From Desulfobulbus elongatus DSM 2908 (GTDB lineage: Bacteria; Desulfobacterota; Desulfobulbia; Desulfobulbales; Desulfobulbaceae): a DNA stretch of 64,000 nucleotides. The DNA lies in the NCBI RefSeq assembly GCF_000621145.1, contig NZ_JHZB01000001.1, positions 1 to 64,000 on the forward strand, written 5' to 3'. The notes below the pieces were generated by a model, which made no database searches, was not told the origin of the DNA, and saw only the letters and a program-made list of their open reading frames with translations. Positions 1-8,530 of this stretch are shown here, in pieces. Both the position numbers and the translations under genes were made by a program. Position 1 is the stretch's first letter; each line of letters begins with the position of its first letter.

Positions 1-202
1 GCGGCAAGGCGTTCCAGATGATTCCTGTCCTCAGGACGTACACTATTGCGGAGAAAAAGAGTCGGTTCGAATACTTCGGCTTTCGGCCGCCGCCCGGCTT
101 ACGAGTATATTCTTTTCCGGCTTCTCGCAGATCTGTGGGGATCAACGGTTCAACGATCGCCCAGAATGCATCCGAAATTTCCCAGGTTTTGATGCGTGCC
201 AT
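1..202 (-). CDS. IS5-family transposase, N-terminal part (runs off window)
   Basis: Read on the minus strand from an ATG at 202, the frame encodes about 67 residues beginning MARIKTWEISDAFW, followed by a VEPLIP segment, a PGGGRKPKYSNR basic segment and an AIVYVLRTGIIWNALP helix. This is the characteristic N-terminal DUF4096-type region of IS5-group transposases; the DDE catalytic core would lie to the left of the window. A purine-rich GGGGGGAGA ribosome-binding site sits directly before the ATG. Whether the element is still intact cannot be judged. Confidence 0.8.
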   Translation of the reverse strand, partial: MARIKTWEISDAFWAIVEPLIPTDLREAGKEYTRKPGGGRKPKYSNRLFFSAIVYVLRTGIIWNALP

Positions 203-236
203 TTCTCCCCCCGTTGCTTGGTTTCAACGGATATTA
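1..236 (-). mobile_element. Right end of an IS5-family insertion sequence (partial)
   Basis: The first bases carry the start of a transposase gene on the minus strand, followed outward by a short non-coding tail that should contain the terminal inverted repeat. The element runs off the left edge, so its other end, inverted repeats and target duplication cannot be compared. The boundary with the neighbouring gene remnant is placed at about 236 only because the remnant's recognisable protein sequence begins soon after; it could be off by 20-30 bases. Confidence 0.6.
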
Positions 237-239
237 GCT

Positions 240-806
240 GGTGGCAGGAAAATTGCGAGCAAATTATTTGTGGATAAGCACTTAATTAAGAGCACCCCAG
301 ATATTGAGCGACTCCGATTACTATTGGCTGAGAGTCCGCCAGACCCTCAACTGGTATGCGCCAAAGCTGGATTTATTCTTGAATTTGCACTTAATTTTCT
401 GGCTCAACATTATGAATGTTCGGTCCCCCTTAGGGCAAGTGGGCTCTACACAATCGGGGATTTATTGCCTGCTGTTGACAAAAAACTTCGCCAAGCACTG
501 AAAGTCGAAGTGCTCAAAGAAACCGCTGCGGATGGCCTTCCTGTTTATGAAATGGTTGCGTTGGCCCCTTTTCTAGACGAGTTGAGTAGGGTCGCCCAAG
601 CCAGAAATGTCTTTGGCTGTCATTTCAACCAACTTTCTTTTGAACTGCTTGATGCAGATGCCTTGGGGTTTGCTCAGCAGGTTCTCGATCTGGTGTCGGT
701 TCTCACCGATGAACAAGCCGGATGGCCGAGAAATGGGAAGTCGGGAAGCTATTGGGCTACAACCGGTGAGACCCGCCGTTTGCACCCTTATAAAAAACCG
801 AATTGA
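240..806 (+). pseudogene. C-terminal remnant of a large ATPase-like defence protein
   Basis: About 188 residues of open frame end at a stop at 806. The residues nearest the IS have no start codon with a ribosome-binding site, and the frame upstream of about 240 is merely the antisense of the transposase. The tail, with GCHFNQLSFELLD and GSYWATTGETRRLHP segments, resembles my recollection of the C-terminus of large AAA/SMC-like ATPases encoded beside restriction genes; that family link is from memory and not verified. The gene ends 4 bases before the methyltransferase start, so it was probably the first gene of the operon. The most likely reading is truncation by IS insertion. It is moderately AT-rich compared with the later window. 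Confidence 0.6.
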
Positions 807-810
807 AATA

Positions 811-2475
811 ATGACTGGAAAAAAACAAAAACTTGAATTGACCTGGATCGGCAAGGAGGAGCGGCCAAGGTTGGAGCCGCGCATCCTGCTGGAGGATCAG
901 GAGTTGTCATATCATGCCGGGCATCGGGTGACGGAGGCGGATCTGTTCGACAACCGGTTGATCTTCGGCGACAACCTGTTGGCCTTGAAGGCCCTGGAGC
1001 AGGAGTTTACCGGTAAGGTAAAGTGCGTGTTCATTGATCCGCCGTACAACACCGGCAGCGCCTTTACTCATTATGACGACGGAGTGGAGCACTCCATCTG
1101 GCTGTCACTGATGCGGGACCGGTTGGAGATCATCCGGCGGCTGCTGGCTGAGGATGGTTCACTGTGGATTACTATTGACGACAACGAGTGCCATTATTTG
1201 AAGGTGTTGTGTGATGAGGTGTTCGGGAGAAAATCTTTCATCTCCAACATTATTTGGCAAAAGAGAACTTCTAGAGAAAACAGGGCGGCAATTGGATCTT
1301 CACATGACCATTTACTGCTTTATTCAAAGGTCGGTTCTTTAGACTGGAAAAATTATCGCAACCTTCTTCCTTCAAACGAATCTGGCTTTTCTAACCCTGA
1401 TGACGATCCCGCAGGGCCTTGGCGGTCTATCCCTTTTAGTGCTCAAGGATGGCGTCCAAACCAGATGTATAAAATTAAAACACCAACTGGCCTATTGCTC
1501 GATCCTCCGAAAGAGAGGTGCTGGGGAGCAACAGAAGAGGTCTTCAATAGGTATTTATCAGAAGGAAGGGTGTATTTTCCCAATAATGGCAATGGTAGAC
1601 CGAGAATAAAAACCTATGCAGGAGAAGAAAAAGGACTTGTTCCAAACTCTATTTTCTTGGCCGCCGAAGCTGGTGATAATCAGGCTGCAAAAAAAGAAAT
1701 ACTAGCTCTATTTCCTGACGACGAGGCATTTTCTACACCGAAACCCGAAAAGTTACTTCACTTGATCCTGTCAATTGCCACCAACCCCGGCGACCTCGTT
1801 CTCGACTCCTTTGCCGGTTCCGGCACCACCGGTGCTGTCGCCCACAAGATGGGCCGCCGATGGATCATGGTGGAACTGGGCGAACACTGCCACACCCACA
1901 TCATCCCGCGATTAAAAAAAGTCATCGACGGCGAGGACCAGGGTGGGATCAGCAAGGCGGTCAATTGGCAAGGCGGCGGCGGCTTCCGCTACTACCGCCT
2001 GGCGCCGTCGCTTTTGGAAACGGACCGTTGGGGCAATTGGGTGATCAATCAAAGCTACAACGCCGCCATGCTGGCCGAGGCCCTGTGCAAGCTGGAGGGC
2101 TTTCGCTATGCGCCCTCCGATTCCGTCTACTGGCAGCACGGCCATTCCACCGAGCAGGATTTCATCTATGTGACCACCGCCAGTCTCACCCATGAGCAGT
2201 TGCAGGAGCTGTCCGACGAGGTGGGCGAGGGGCGATCCCTGCTGGTGCTCTGTACCGCCTTTCGGGGCCGGGGCGACTACGCCAATCTCACGGTCAAAAA
2301 AATTCCCCGCCAGGTGCTGAGCCGCTGCGAATGGGGCCATGACGACTACAGCCTCAAGGTGGAGAACCTGCCGGCAGCGCCTCCGCCACCGCCATCACTG
2401 CCTCTGGAAGAAGCAGAAAAATCTGGAAAAAGACGGCCACGACAGGCATCGCTGTTCGGCGAGGAAGCGTCATGA
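811..2475 (+). CDS. mod: Type III restriction-modification DNA methyltransferase (Mod)
   Basis: 554 residues. A SAM-dependent DNA amino-methyltransferase of the beta class: catalytic motif IV (DPPY, residues 76-79, within FIDPPYNTG) comes before the SAM-binding motif I (FAGSGTT, from residue 334). This order and length fit the type III Mod / COG2189 family, which methylates adenine in one strand of an asymmetric site. The start at 811 is chosen because it follows the previous stop by 4 bases and lets the protein begin just ahead of the conserved LEPRILLED region; a longer frame upstream overlaps the ATPase remnant. Between the two motifs, roughly 1230-1785, the DNA is strikingly AT-rich against GC-rich flanks; this is where the target-recognition domain lies. 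Its end overlaps the next gene by ATGA. Confidence 0.93.
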   Translation: MTGKKQKLELTWIGKEERPRLEPRILLEDQELSYHAGHRVTEADLFDNRLIFGDNLLALKALEQEFTGKVKCVFIDPPYNTGSAFTHYDDGVEHSIWLSLMRDRLEIIRRLLAEDGSLWITIDDNECHYLKVLCDEVFGRKSFISNIIWQKRTSRENRAAIGSSHDHLLLYSKVGSLDWKNYRNLLPSNESGFSNPDDDPAGPWRSIPFSAQGWRPNQMYKIKTPTGLLLDPPKERCWGATEEVFNRYLSEGRVYFPNNGNGRPRIKTYAGEEKGLVPNSIFLAAEAGDNQAAKKEILALFPDDEAFSTPKPEKLLHLILSIATNPGDLVLDSFAGSGTTGAVAHKMGRRWIMVELGEHCHTHIIPRLKKVIDGEDQGGISKAVNWQGGGGFRYYRLAPSLLETDRWGNWVINQSYNAAMLAEALCKLEGFRYAPSDSVYWQHGHSTEQDFIYVTTASLTHEQLQELSDEVGEGRSLLVLCTAFRGRGDYANLTVKKIPRQVLSRCEWGHDDYSLKVENLPAAPPPPPSLPLEEAEKSGKRRPRQASLFGEEAS

Positions 2476-3539
2476 CCAAAAAACAAACACCAGTTCAACT
2501 TGCCGACACGCTTTTTCATGAATTCCGCAGCTTGATCGAAGAAACCCGCTCTTCCGTTGCGGTAACGGTCAACACCGCTTTGACCATGCTGTACTGGCGG
2601 GTCGGCAAACGGATCAGCAAAGAACTCCTGCAAGGGGAGCGGGCAGCCTATGGCGCGGAGATTTTGCCGACACTGTCTGCAAAATTGCTTCGTGACTTTG
2701 GACGCGGTTGGAGCGAACGTAATCTTGCCTATATGGTTCGGTTGGCGGAGACCTTTCCCGATAGCGATATTTTGCAGGCGCTGTCTGCAAAATTAAGTTG
2801 GAGTCATTTCAAGGCCATCATCTACCTTGATGATCCACTCAAGCGCGATTTCTATGCTGAAATGTGCCGGATTGAAAGTTGGAATACCCGCACCCTGCAA
2901 AAGAAGATCGACTCAATGCTCTTCGAGCGCACCGCCCTGTCCAAGAAACCCGACGAACTGATCCGCCTGGAACTGGATGGCCTGCGCGACGAAGACCGGC
3001 TCACACCGGATCTGGTCTTCCGTGATCCCTACTTCCTCGATTTTCTTGGGCTCACGGACCGCTACCTGGAAAAGGATCTGGAAGGCGCCATCCTTCGGGA
3101 ACTGGAAAAATTTCTCATGGAACTCGGTGTCGGATTTACCTTTGTCGCCCGTCAAAAGCGCATCCAGGTGGATAACGACGATTATTACCTTGATCTGCTC
3201 TTCTTTCATCGACGCTTAAAACGGTTGGTGGCTATCGAATTGAAACTGGGCGAGTTCAAACCGGCCGATAAGGGACAAATGGAATTGTATCTGCGCTGGC
3301 TGGATAAATATGAACGACAGCCCGATGAAAAAACGCCCATCGGCCTGATCCTCTGTTCCGGGAAAAAACAAGAAACCGTTAAACTGCTCGCTCTTGAGCA
3401 AAGCGGTATCCGGGTGGCGAAATACCTCACCGAATTGCCGCCTCGCGAGATTCTTGAACAGGAACTCCACAAGGCTATTGCTCAGGCGAAAGAACACATC
3501 GATTTGCAACTGGAACACCGAAGAGAGGTGGGGCCATGA
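2472..3539 (+). CDS. DUF1016 / YhcG-family PD-(D/E)XK nuclease
   Basis: 355 residues. The N-terminal half is the helical DUF1016 domain, with YWRVGKRISKE and RGWSERNLAYMVRLAE segments. The C-terminal half is a PD-(D/E)XK nuclease fold with likely catalytic residues D241 (in YYLDLLFFH) and E256-x-K258 (in AIELKLGEF). YhcG proteins are common companions of restriction systems, but their role is poorly defined. Here the gene overlaps Mod by ATGA upstream and Res by ATGA downstream, so the three products are probably made in a fixed ratio. It may supply extra cleavage, restriction of a different substrate, or a safety function; the sequence does not tell which. Confidence 0.9.
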   Translation: MTKKQTPVQLADTLFHEFRSLIEETRSSVAVTVNTALTMLYWRVGKRISKELLQGERAAYGAEILPTLSAKLLRDFGRGWSERNLAYMVRLAETFPDSDILQALSAKLSWSHFKAIIYLDDPLKRDFYAEMCRIESWNTRTLQKKIDSMLFERTALSKKPDELIRLELDGLRDEDRLTPDLVFRDPYFLDFLGLTDRYLEKDLEGAILRELEKFLMELGVGFTFVARQKRIQVDNDDYYLDLLFFHRRLKRLVAIELKLGEFKPADKGQMELYLRWLDKYERQPDEKTPIGLILCSGKKQETVKLLALEQSGIRVAKYLTELPPREILEQELHKAIAQAKEHIDLQLEHRREVGP

Positions 3540-6250
3540 ACCGTCACGTCAACGCCATCTCCGGTCGGCTGTCCCTGCGGCAACCGCAGCGGGAATCCCT
3601 TGAGATTTTGCACCGCATCACTGAAATCGCGCCGCCGGGCAAGGAGGCGGACACCGCCGCCGTACTGGAGGTGATCCGCAGCGAATATCCGTCGGTCACC
3701 GATTTTGAGCGGGAATTCCCCTCGCTCTGCTTTGCCCTGGCCACCGGGGTGGGCAAGACCCGCCTCATGGGGGCCTTTGTCAGCTACCTGCATCTTGCTC
3801 ACGGCATCTGCAATTTCTTTGTGCTGGCGCCGAATCTCACCATCTACAACAAGCTGATTGCCGATTTCACCCCGAACACGCCCAAGTATGTATTCAAAGG
3901 AATCGCCGAGTTCGCCACTGACCCGCCGACGGTCATCACCGGCGATACCTACGAGAGCGGAGTGGGGGTGCGAGAGGCGGCGCGGCGTGATAACCGTCTA
4001 CCAGGCTTTTTTCAGGAAACCGGTGTTCACATCAACATCTTCAATATCTCCAAGATCAACTCCGAGGTCCGGGGCGGCAAGTCGCCGCGTATTAAGCGGC
4101 TCTCCGAGTATATCGGCGAGAGTTATTTCGATTATCTGGCCGGCCTGCCGGACCTGGTTCTGCTCATGGATGAATCGCACCGCTACCGGGCCAGCGCCGG
4201 CGTGCGGGCCATCAACGAGTTGAAGCCAATCCTCGGCCTGGAATTGACCGCCACCCCCTTTGTGGAAACCAATAAGGGCGGAGTGGCGTTCAAGAACGTC
4301 ATCTACGACTATCCCCTGGGACGGGCCATGAGCGACGGCTTTGTCAAGGAACCGGCGGTGGTGACCCGTAAGGACTTCAATCCGGCCGGGATGTCGGTGG
4401 AGGAGATCGAGCGGTTGAAACTGGAAGACGGTATCCGGCTCCATGAGAGCGTCAAGGTGGAGTTGGAAACCTATGCCCGCGAGACTCTGCAAGCCATCGT
4501 CAAGCCCTTCCTGCTCGTCATTGCCCGCGACACCACCCATGCCGGACAACTGTTGCGGATGATCCAGTCCGAAGCCTTTTTTAAAGGGCGCTATACCGAC
4601 AAGGTCATCCAGGTGGATTCGAGCAAGACCGGTAAGGATGAGGAAGAAATGATTGAGCGGCTGCTGCGGGTGGAACAGACCGAGGAGCCAACCGAGATTG
4701 TCATCCACGTCAACATGCTCAAAGAGGGTTGGGACGTGACCAACCTCTATACCATTGTGCCGCTTCGGGCTGCCAATGCCCGCATCCTCATTGAGCAATC
4801 CATCGGCCGGGGGCTGCGGCTGCCCTACGGTAAACGCACCGGGGTGACACCGGTGGATCGGCTCAACATCGTTGCCCATGACAAGTTTCAGGAAATTATC
4901 GACGAAGCCAATCGGCCTGATTCCGTCATCCGCATGCAGGCAGTAGTGATTGATGGTTCGGAGCTGGAGAAGAAAACCGCAACCGTGGTGTCGCAGTCGC
5001 AACTGGCGACCAAGCTGGGCTTACGCCCGGCCCTGGTGACTGCGAGTACCGCCATGGCAGGACAGGAGGTGCAACCGGTCTTCACCGGAGCGCAGGAACA
5101 ACAGGTGGCGAAGACCGCCTGGGAAGTGATCAAGGGATATGAGAACAAGCCGCAGTTGCTGCCATCGGTCAACCATCTGAAAGATCCGGAGATCCAAGCC
5201 GCTATAGTCAAGGCCGTGGAGGCACAACAACCGGCGCAGCTGGCCTTGGAAGGTTTCACGGTCAAGCCGGATATCGCGGCTGTCGTGGCCAAAACAGTGG
5301 AATTGGTGACCGAGCAAACCATCGATATCCCTCGCATCCTGGTGGTGCCCAAGGGCGTGGTGAAGTCCGGGTTCAAGCCGTTCACCCTTGATCTCGGCAT
5401 CCTGAATTATCCGCCGGTATCCGAGGATTTATGGGTACAGTATCTCCGCACCGGAGAAGGAATGGCCGTGACTCCGGCTCGTGGCTGTAGCGAAGAGCCG
5501 CGCACGGAGAACTACATCGTCCGCTGCCTGATGGACTTCAACGATATTTCCTACGATGACCACGCAGACCTGCTTTACGATTTGGCGGGGCAGGCTGTGC
5601 GTCATTTTGAGAGTTATTTACAGGTGGACGAGGTCATTGATGTAGTGCGTTGCCATCAGCATGAAATTGCCCGCTTCATCTATGCCCAGATGCAGAAACA
5701 TTACTGGGAGGAAGTCGCAGAGTATGAGGTGAAGGTGAGCAAAGGATTCACCGAGTTGAAACCAAGCGCTTACACCTGCAAGACCAATGAGCCGCCAGCC
5801 GATTATAAGGTCTCGCCGGCGGATAAAAGCAATATGTCCCGTTATCTCTTTAGCGGGTTTACACGGTGCCTGTACCCGGTGCAGAAATTTGACTCGGATG
5901 CGGAACGCAAGCTGGCCGTTATTATGGAGAGGGATGCCGTGAAATGGTTCAAACCCGCCAAGGGGCAGTTCCAGATCTTTTATCGTCACGGTGCGGATCA
6001 CCTGGAATATCAACCCGATTTTGTCGCTGAAACCGAGAGCACAATCTACATGCTGGAGCCCAAGGCGAGTAACCAGATGCAGGACCCCATCGTACTTGCC
6101 AAGAAAGAGGTTGCCGTCAAATGGTGCGTCAATGCCACGGAATATGCCAAAAGCCACGGAGGAAAACCATGGCGTTACGTGCTGATTCCGCACGATGGCA
6201 TTGCCACCAATATGACGATCACCGGGTTGACGCAGATGTATGGCATGTGA
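3536..6250 (+). CDS. res: Type III restriction endonuclease subunit (Res)
   Basis: 904 residues. A superfamily-2 translocase fused to a nuclease. Walker A is ATGVGKT ending at K74-T75; the DEAD/H-like Walker B is D212ESH215; motif VI lies in SIGRGLRLPYGKRTG. The C-terminal nuclease shows D828 in YQPDFVAE and E841-P-K843, a standard PD...ExK site. Res joins Mod to cut DNA carrying unmethylated sites in head-to-head orientation. No frameshift or missing motif is visible, so the enzyme looks active. It is the last gene of the overlapping Mod-DUF1016-Res set. Confidence 0.93.
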   Translation: MNRHVNAISGRLSLRQPQRESLEILHRITEIAPPGKEADTAAVLEVIRSEYPSVTDFEREFPSLCFALATGVGKTRLMGAFVSYLHLAHGICNFFVLAPNLTIYNKLIADFTPNTPKYVFKGIAEFATDPPTVITGDTYESGVGVREAARRDNRLPGFFQETGVHINIFNISKINSEVRGGKSPRIKRLSEYIGESYFDYLAGLPDLVLLMDESHRYRASAGVRAINELKPILGLELTATPFVETNKGGVAFKNVIYDYPLGRAMSDGFVKEPAVVTRKDFNPAGMSVEEIERLKLEDGIRLHESVKVELETYARETLQAIVKPFLLVIARDTTHAGQLLRMIQSEAFFKGRYTDKVIQVDSSKTGKDEEEMIERLLRVEQTEEPTEIVIHVNMLKEGWDVTNLYTIVPLRAANARILIEQSIGRGLRLPYGKRTGVTPVDRLNIVAHDKFQEIIDEANRPDSVIRMQAVVIDGSELEKKTATVVSQSQLATKLGLRPALVTASTAMAGQEVQPVFTGAQEQQVAKTAWEVIKGYENKPQLLPSVNHLKDPEIQAAIVKAVEAQQPAQLALEGFTVKPDIAAVVAKTVELVTEQTIDIPRILVVPKGVVKSGFKPFTLDLGILNYPPVSEDLWVQYLRTGEGMAVTPARGCSEEPRTENYIVRCLMDFNDISYDDHADLLYDLAGQAVRHFESYLQVDEVIDVVRCHQHEIARFIYAQMQKHYWEEVAEYEVKVSKGFTELKPSAYTCKTNEPPADYKVSPADKSNMSRYLFSGFTRCLYPVQKFDSDAERKLAVIMERDAVKWFKPAKGQFQIFYRHGADHLEYQPDFVAETESTIYMLEPKASNQMQDPIVLAKKEVAVKWCVNATEYAKSHGGKPWRYVLIPHDGIATNMTITGLTQMYGM

Positions 6251-6297
6251 AAGAATGTATTATAAAAATCGTACTTCTACTATTCAGGAGAAACTCC

Positions 6298-7098
6298 ATG
6301 GCGCTTGCCATTGATATCCACACCCATGCCTTTCCCGACCAGGTCGCCAGCAAGGCCATCCCGGCCCTGGAGCGGGAAGGCGGCATCAAGGCCTATCTCG
6401 ACGGCACCATCGCGGCCCTGCTCGATTCCATGGCCAGAAGCGGCGTCGAACGGTCGGTGCTCTGCTCCATCGCCACCCGGCCGGAACAGTTTTCCCCCAT
6501 CCTCGACTGGTCCAAGGCCATCCGCTCCGAGCGGATCGAGCCCTTCCCCTCGCTGCATCCTGACGATCCCGACTTGCTGCCCCACCTCGAGACCATCCAT
6601 GCCGAGGGCTTCAAGGGAGTCAAGATGCACTCCTATTACCAGGATTATTTTTTCGACGACGAGCGCCTGTTCCCCTTGTATGAACGGATGAGCGAACTGG
6701 GCACCATCCTGGTGATCCATGCCGGCTACGACATCGCCTTTCCCCGCATCCGCAAGGCCGATCCCCGGCGGATTGTCGAGGTCTGCCGGCAATTTCCCGA
6801 TCTCCGGCTGATCGCCACCCATCTGGGCGGCTGGGACGAATGGGACGATGTCCGCCATCTGCTCGCCGGCAAGCCGATCTACATGGAAATCTCCTTTGCC
6901 TTCGATTCCCTCGACCGGGAGCGCATCCGGGAGATCCTGCTCGCTCATCCGGCCGAATATCTGCTGTTCGGAACCGATTCCCCCTGGACCGACCAGGCCG
7001 CCACCTTGAAAATGCTGGCCGAACTCGGTCTGCCCGATGCCCTCTTCGAGCGGATCGTCAGCGGCAACGCCCGCCGCCTGCTGGGGTACGCCGGCTAG
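6298..7098 (+). CDS. Amidohydrolase, Amidohydro_2 family
   Basis: 266 residues. The protein begins MALAIDIHTHAF, with the metal-binding H8-x-H10 of TIM-barrel amidohydrolases. Further candidate ligands are in LVIHAGYD and LIATHLGG, and the barrel ends with a LLFGTDSPW segment carrying the conserved Asp. The ATG at 6298 is preceded by CAGGAG; a longer in-frame extension overlaps Res and is rejected. Members of this family hydrolyse or decarboxylate small carboxylic or cyclic substrates; the substrate here cannot be predicted. It lies 47 bases behind the restriction genes but is GC-rich like the rest of the chromosome, so it is probably outside the island. Confidence 0.85.
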   Translation: MALAIDIHTHAFPDQVASKAIPALEREGGIKAYLDGTIAALLDSMARSGVERSVLCSIATRPEQFSPILDWSKAIRSERIEPFPSLHPDDPDLLPHLETIHAEGFKGVKMHSYYQDYFFDDERLFPLYERMSELGTILVIHAGYDIAFPRIRKADPRRIVEVCRQFPDLRLIATHLGGWDEWDDVRHLLAGKPIYMEISFAFDSLDRERIREILLAHPAEYLLFGTDSPWTDQAATLKMLAELGLPDALFERIVSGNARRLLGYAG

Positions 7099-7139
7099 CG
7101 GGCACCTTCATGCCACGAAAAACAGGAGGATGACGAAAC

Positions 7140-7463
7140 ATGCGAACCGCGACCAACACCATCCGCAGCGGGGCGCGCGCCCCTCTCGCTCTCCTGGCCT
7201 GCCTGGCGTTGCTGGCTGCCGTGCTCCTCGGCGGCTGTGCCCAGCCGCGGCAATGGACCAAAGGGGGGCTCAGCCAGGCCGAGTTTGATCGTGATGCCGC
7301 CGGCTGCCGGCGGGAAGCGGCCAGGGCGGCCTATCGGGACCCTTTTGCCGCCGCTGCCGGCCAGGACCAGGACCTGGAGCGCTCGGTGGCCGAGGAAAGG
7401 ATGTTCGAGCAGTGCATGTTTGCCAAAGGATACCGGCTGGAGAAAAGCAAATCCGGCCGCTGA
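7140..7463 (+). CDS. Small outer-membrane-type lipoprotein
   Basis: 107 residues. A hydrophobic signal with two Arg residues near the start ends in a lipobox (VLLGGC), so the mature protein should begin at that Cys and be lipidated. The mature part is short, charged and has two further cysteines, in AGCRREAA and FEQCMFAKGY. Small lipoproteins ending in an 'RCMxAKGY' type motif are widespread in Proteobacteria, with no known job. An AGGAGG ribosome-binding site lies 13 bases upstream of the ATG. Confidence 0.75.
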   Translation: MRTATNTIRSGARAPLALLACLALLAAVLLGGCAQPRQWTKGGLSQAEFDRDAAGCRREAARAAYRDPFAAAAGQDQDLERSVAEERMFEQCMFAKGYRLEKSKSGR

Positions 7464-7495
7464 GCCCCTTGTGCCGGCACCCGGCGCAATACCGA

Positions 7496-7527
7496 TTGAC
7501 GGCGGATGCCGGCCCGCTATAGTAGCG
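7496..7527 (+). promoter_or_regulatory. Sigma-70-like promoter with dyad over the -10, upstream of zinc ABC operon
   Basis: TTGACG (7496-7501), a 16-base spacer and TATAGT (7518-7523) make a good housekeeping promoter about 50 bases before the binding-protein gene. The -10 is embedded in a 13-base dyad (7515-7527, arms CGCTA/TAGCG), a plausible site for a metal-responsive repressor. The dyad does not match the classical Zur consensus, so the regulator is unknown. Confidence 0.5.
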
Positions 7528-7570
7528 AACATGAATCCGATCATGCGGAAGCGCGCAAGGAGACCCGACC

Positions 7571-8530
7571 ATGCCACCAACAAACCGCAAATTCTTTCTC
7601 CTCATGGCCGTCTGTTGCCTCCTCCTCACGCTGCACCGGCCGTCCGCCTGGGCAGCGGAGCAGACGGTGCGGATTCTGGCCACCACCTTTCCCGTCTATC
7701 AGATCGCCCGTAACATCGGCCAGGGGGTCGAGGGCATCGACATCGACCTGATGATCCCGGCGGCGATGGGCTGCCCGCACGACTACGCCCTGACGCCGCA
7801 GGATATGCGCAAGCTGGCGGCTGCCGACGTGCTCGTCGTCAACGGTCTCGGCCTGGAGGAGTTTCTCGGCGCACCGGTGCAGAAAGCCAATCCGCGCCTG
7901 AAGATCGTCGACAGCTCCCAGGGGATCGCCCGGATTCTCGCCTATGCCGCCGGCGAGCACGACGAAGACGGCCACGGGCACAAATCGGCCGGAGACGGCC
8001 ACGACCATGGCCCCAATCCGCATCTGTTCGCCAGCCCGCGCATGGCGGCGCTTCAGGCCGCCGCCATCGCCAGGGGGCTGGCCGAGGCGCACCCCGCCGG
8101 CGCCGCCCGTTATGCCGCCAACGCCCAGGCCTACGGCCAGCGACTGAACCGGCTGGCCGACGACATGGCCGCCTTGGGCGGGCGCCTGGCCAACAAGCGG
8201 ATCGTGACCCAGCACGGGGTGTTCGACTACCTGGCGCGGGACATGGGGCTTGAGGTGGTGGCCGTGGTCCAGGACCATGCCGGCCAGAACCCCGCCGCCG
8301 CCGAGATGCTCGCCCTGGTGGCCGCCATCAGGGCGAAAAGGGCCGGGGCGCTGTTCACCGAACCGCAGTATCCGGAAGCGGTCGGCGCCGCCATCGCCAG
8401 GGAGGCCGGCATTGTCGCCGCCCGGCTCGACCCGGTGGCCAACGGCCCGGAGCAGGCGCCGCTTGACTATTACGAGCAGGTGATGCGGCGCAACATGACC
8501 ATCCTGGAACAGACCCTTGGCAGCCGCTGA
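7571..8530 (+). CDS. znuA: Zinc-type ABC transporter periplasmic binding protein
   Basis: 319 residues. A signal peptide (hydrophobic stretch ending at about residue 28, SAWAAEQ) is followed by the cluster A-I metal-binding fold of ZnuA/TroA proteins. A His/Asp-rich loop at residues about 128-152 (GEHDEDGHGHK...DGHDHGPNPH) is the hallmark of zinc-specific members and is thought to bind Zn in the periplasm. Other expected ligands are visible in TQHGVFDYL and near the C-terminus in LDPVANGPEQAP. It is first in a three-gene operon with the ATPase and permease, which both overlap their upstream neighbours. Confidence 0.88.
   Translation: MPPTNRKFFLLMAVCCLLLTLHRPSAWAAEQTVRILATTFPVYQIARNIGQGVEGIDIDLMIPAAMGCPHDYALTPQDMRKLAAADVLVVNGLGLEEFLGAPVQKANPRLKIVDSSQGIARILAYAAGEHDEDGHGHKSAGDGHDHGPNPHLFASPRMAALQAAAIARGLAEAHPAGAARYAANAQAYGQRLNRLADDMAALGGRLANKRIVTQHGVFDYLARDMGLEVVAVVQDHAGQNPAAAEMLALVAAIRAKRAGALFTEPQYPEAVGAAIAREAGIVAARLDPVANGPEQAPLDYYEQVMRRNMTILEQTLGSR

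Noticed and set aside
18-239. Forward open frame continuing in front of the ATPase remnant
   Set aside because: It is the antisense of the transposase N-terminus, which reads convincingly on the minus strand.
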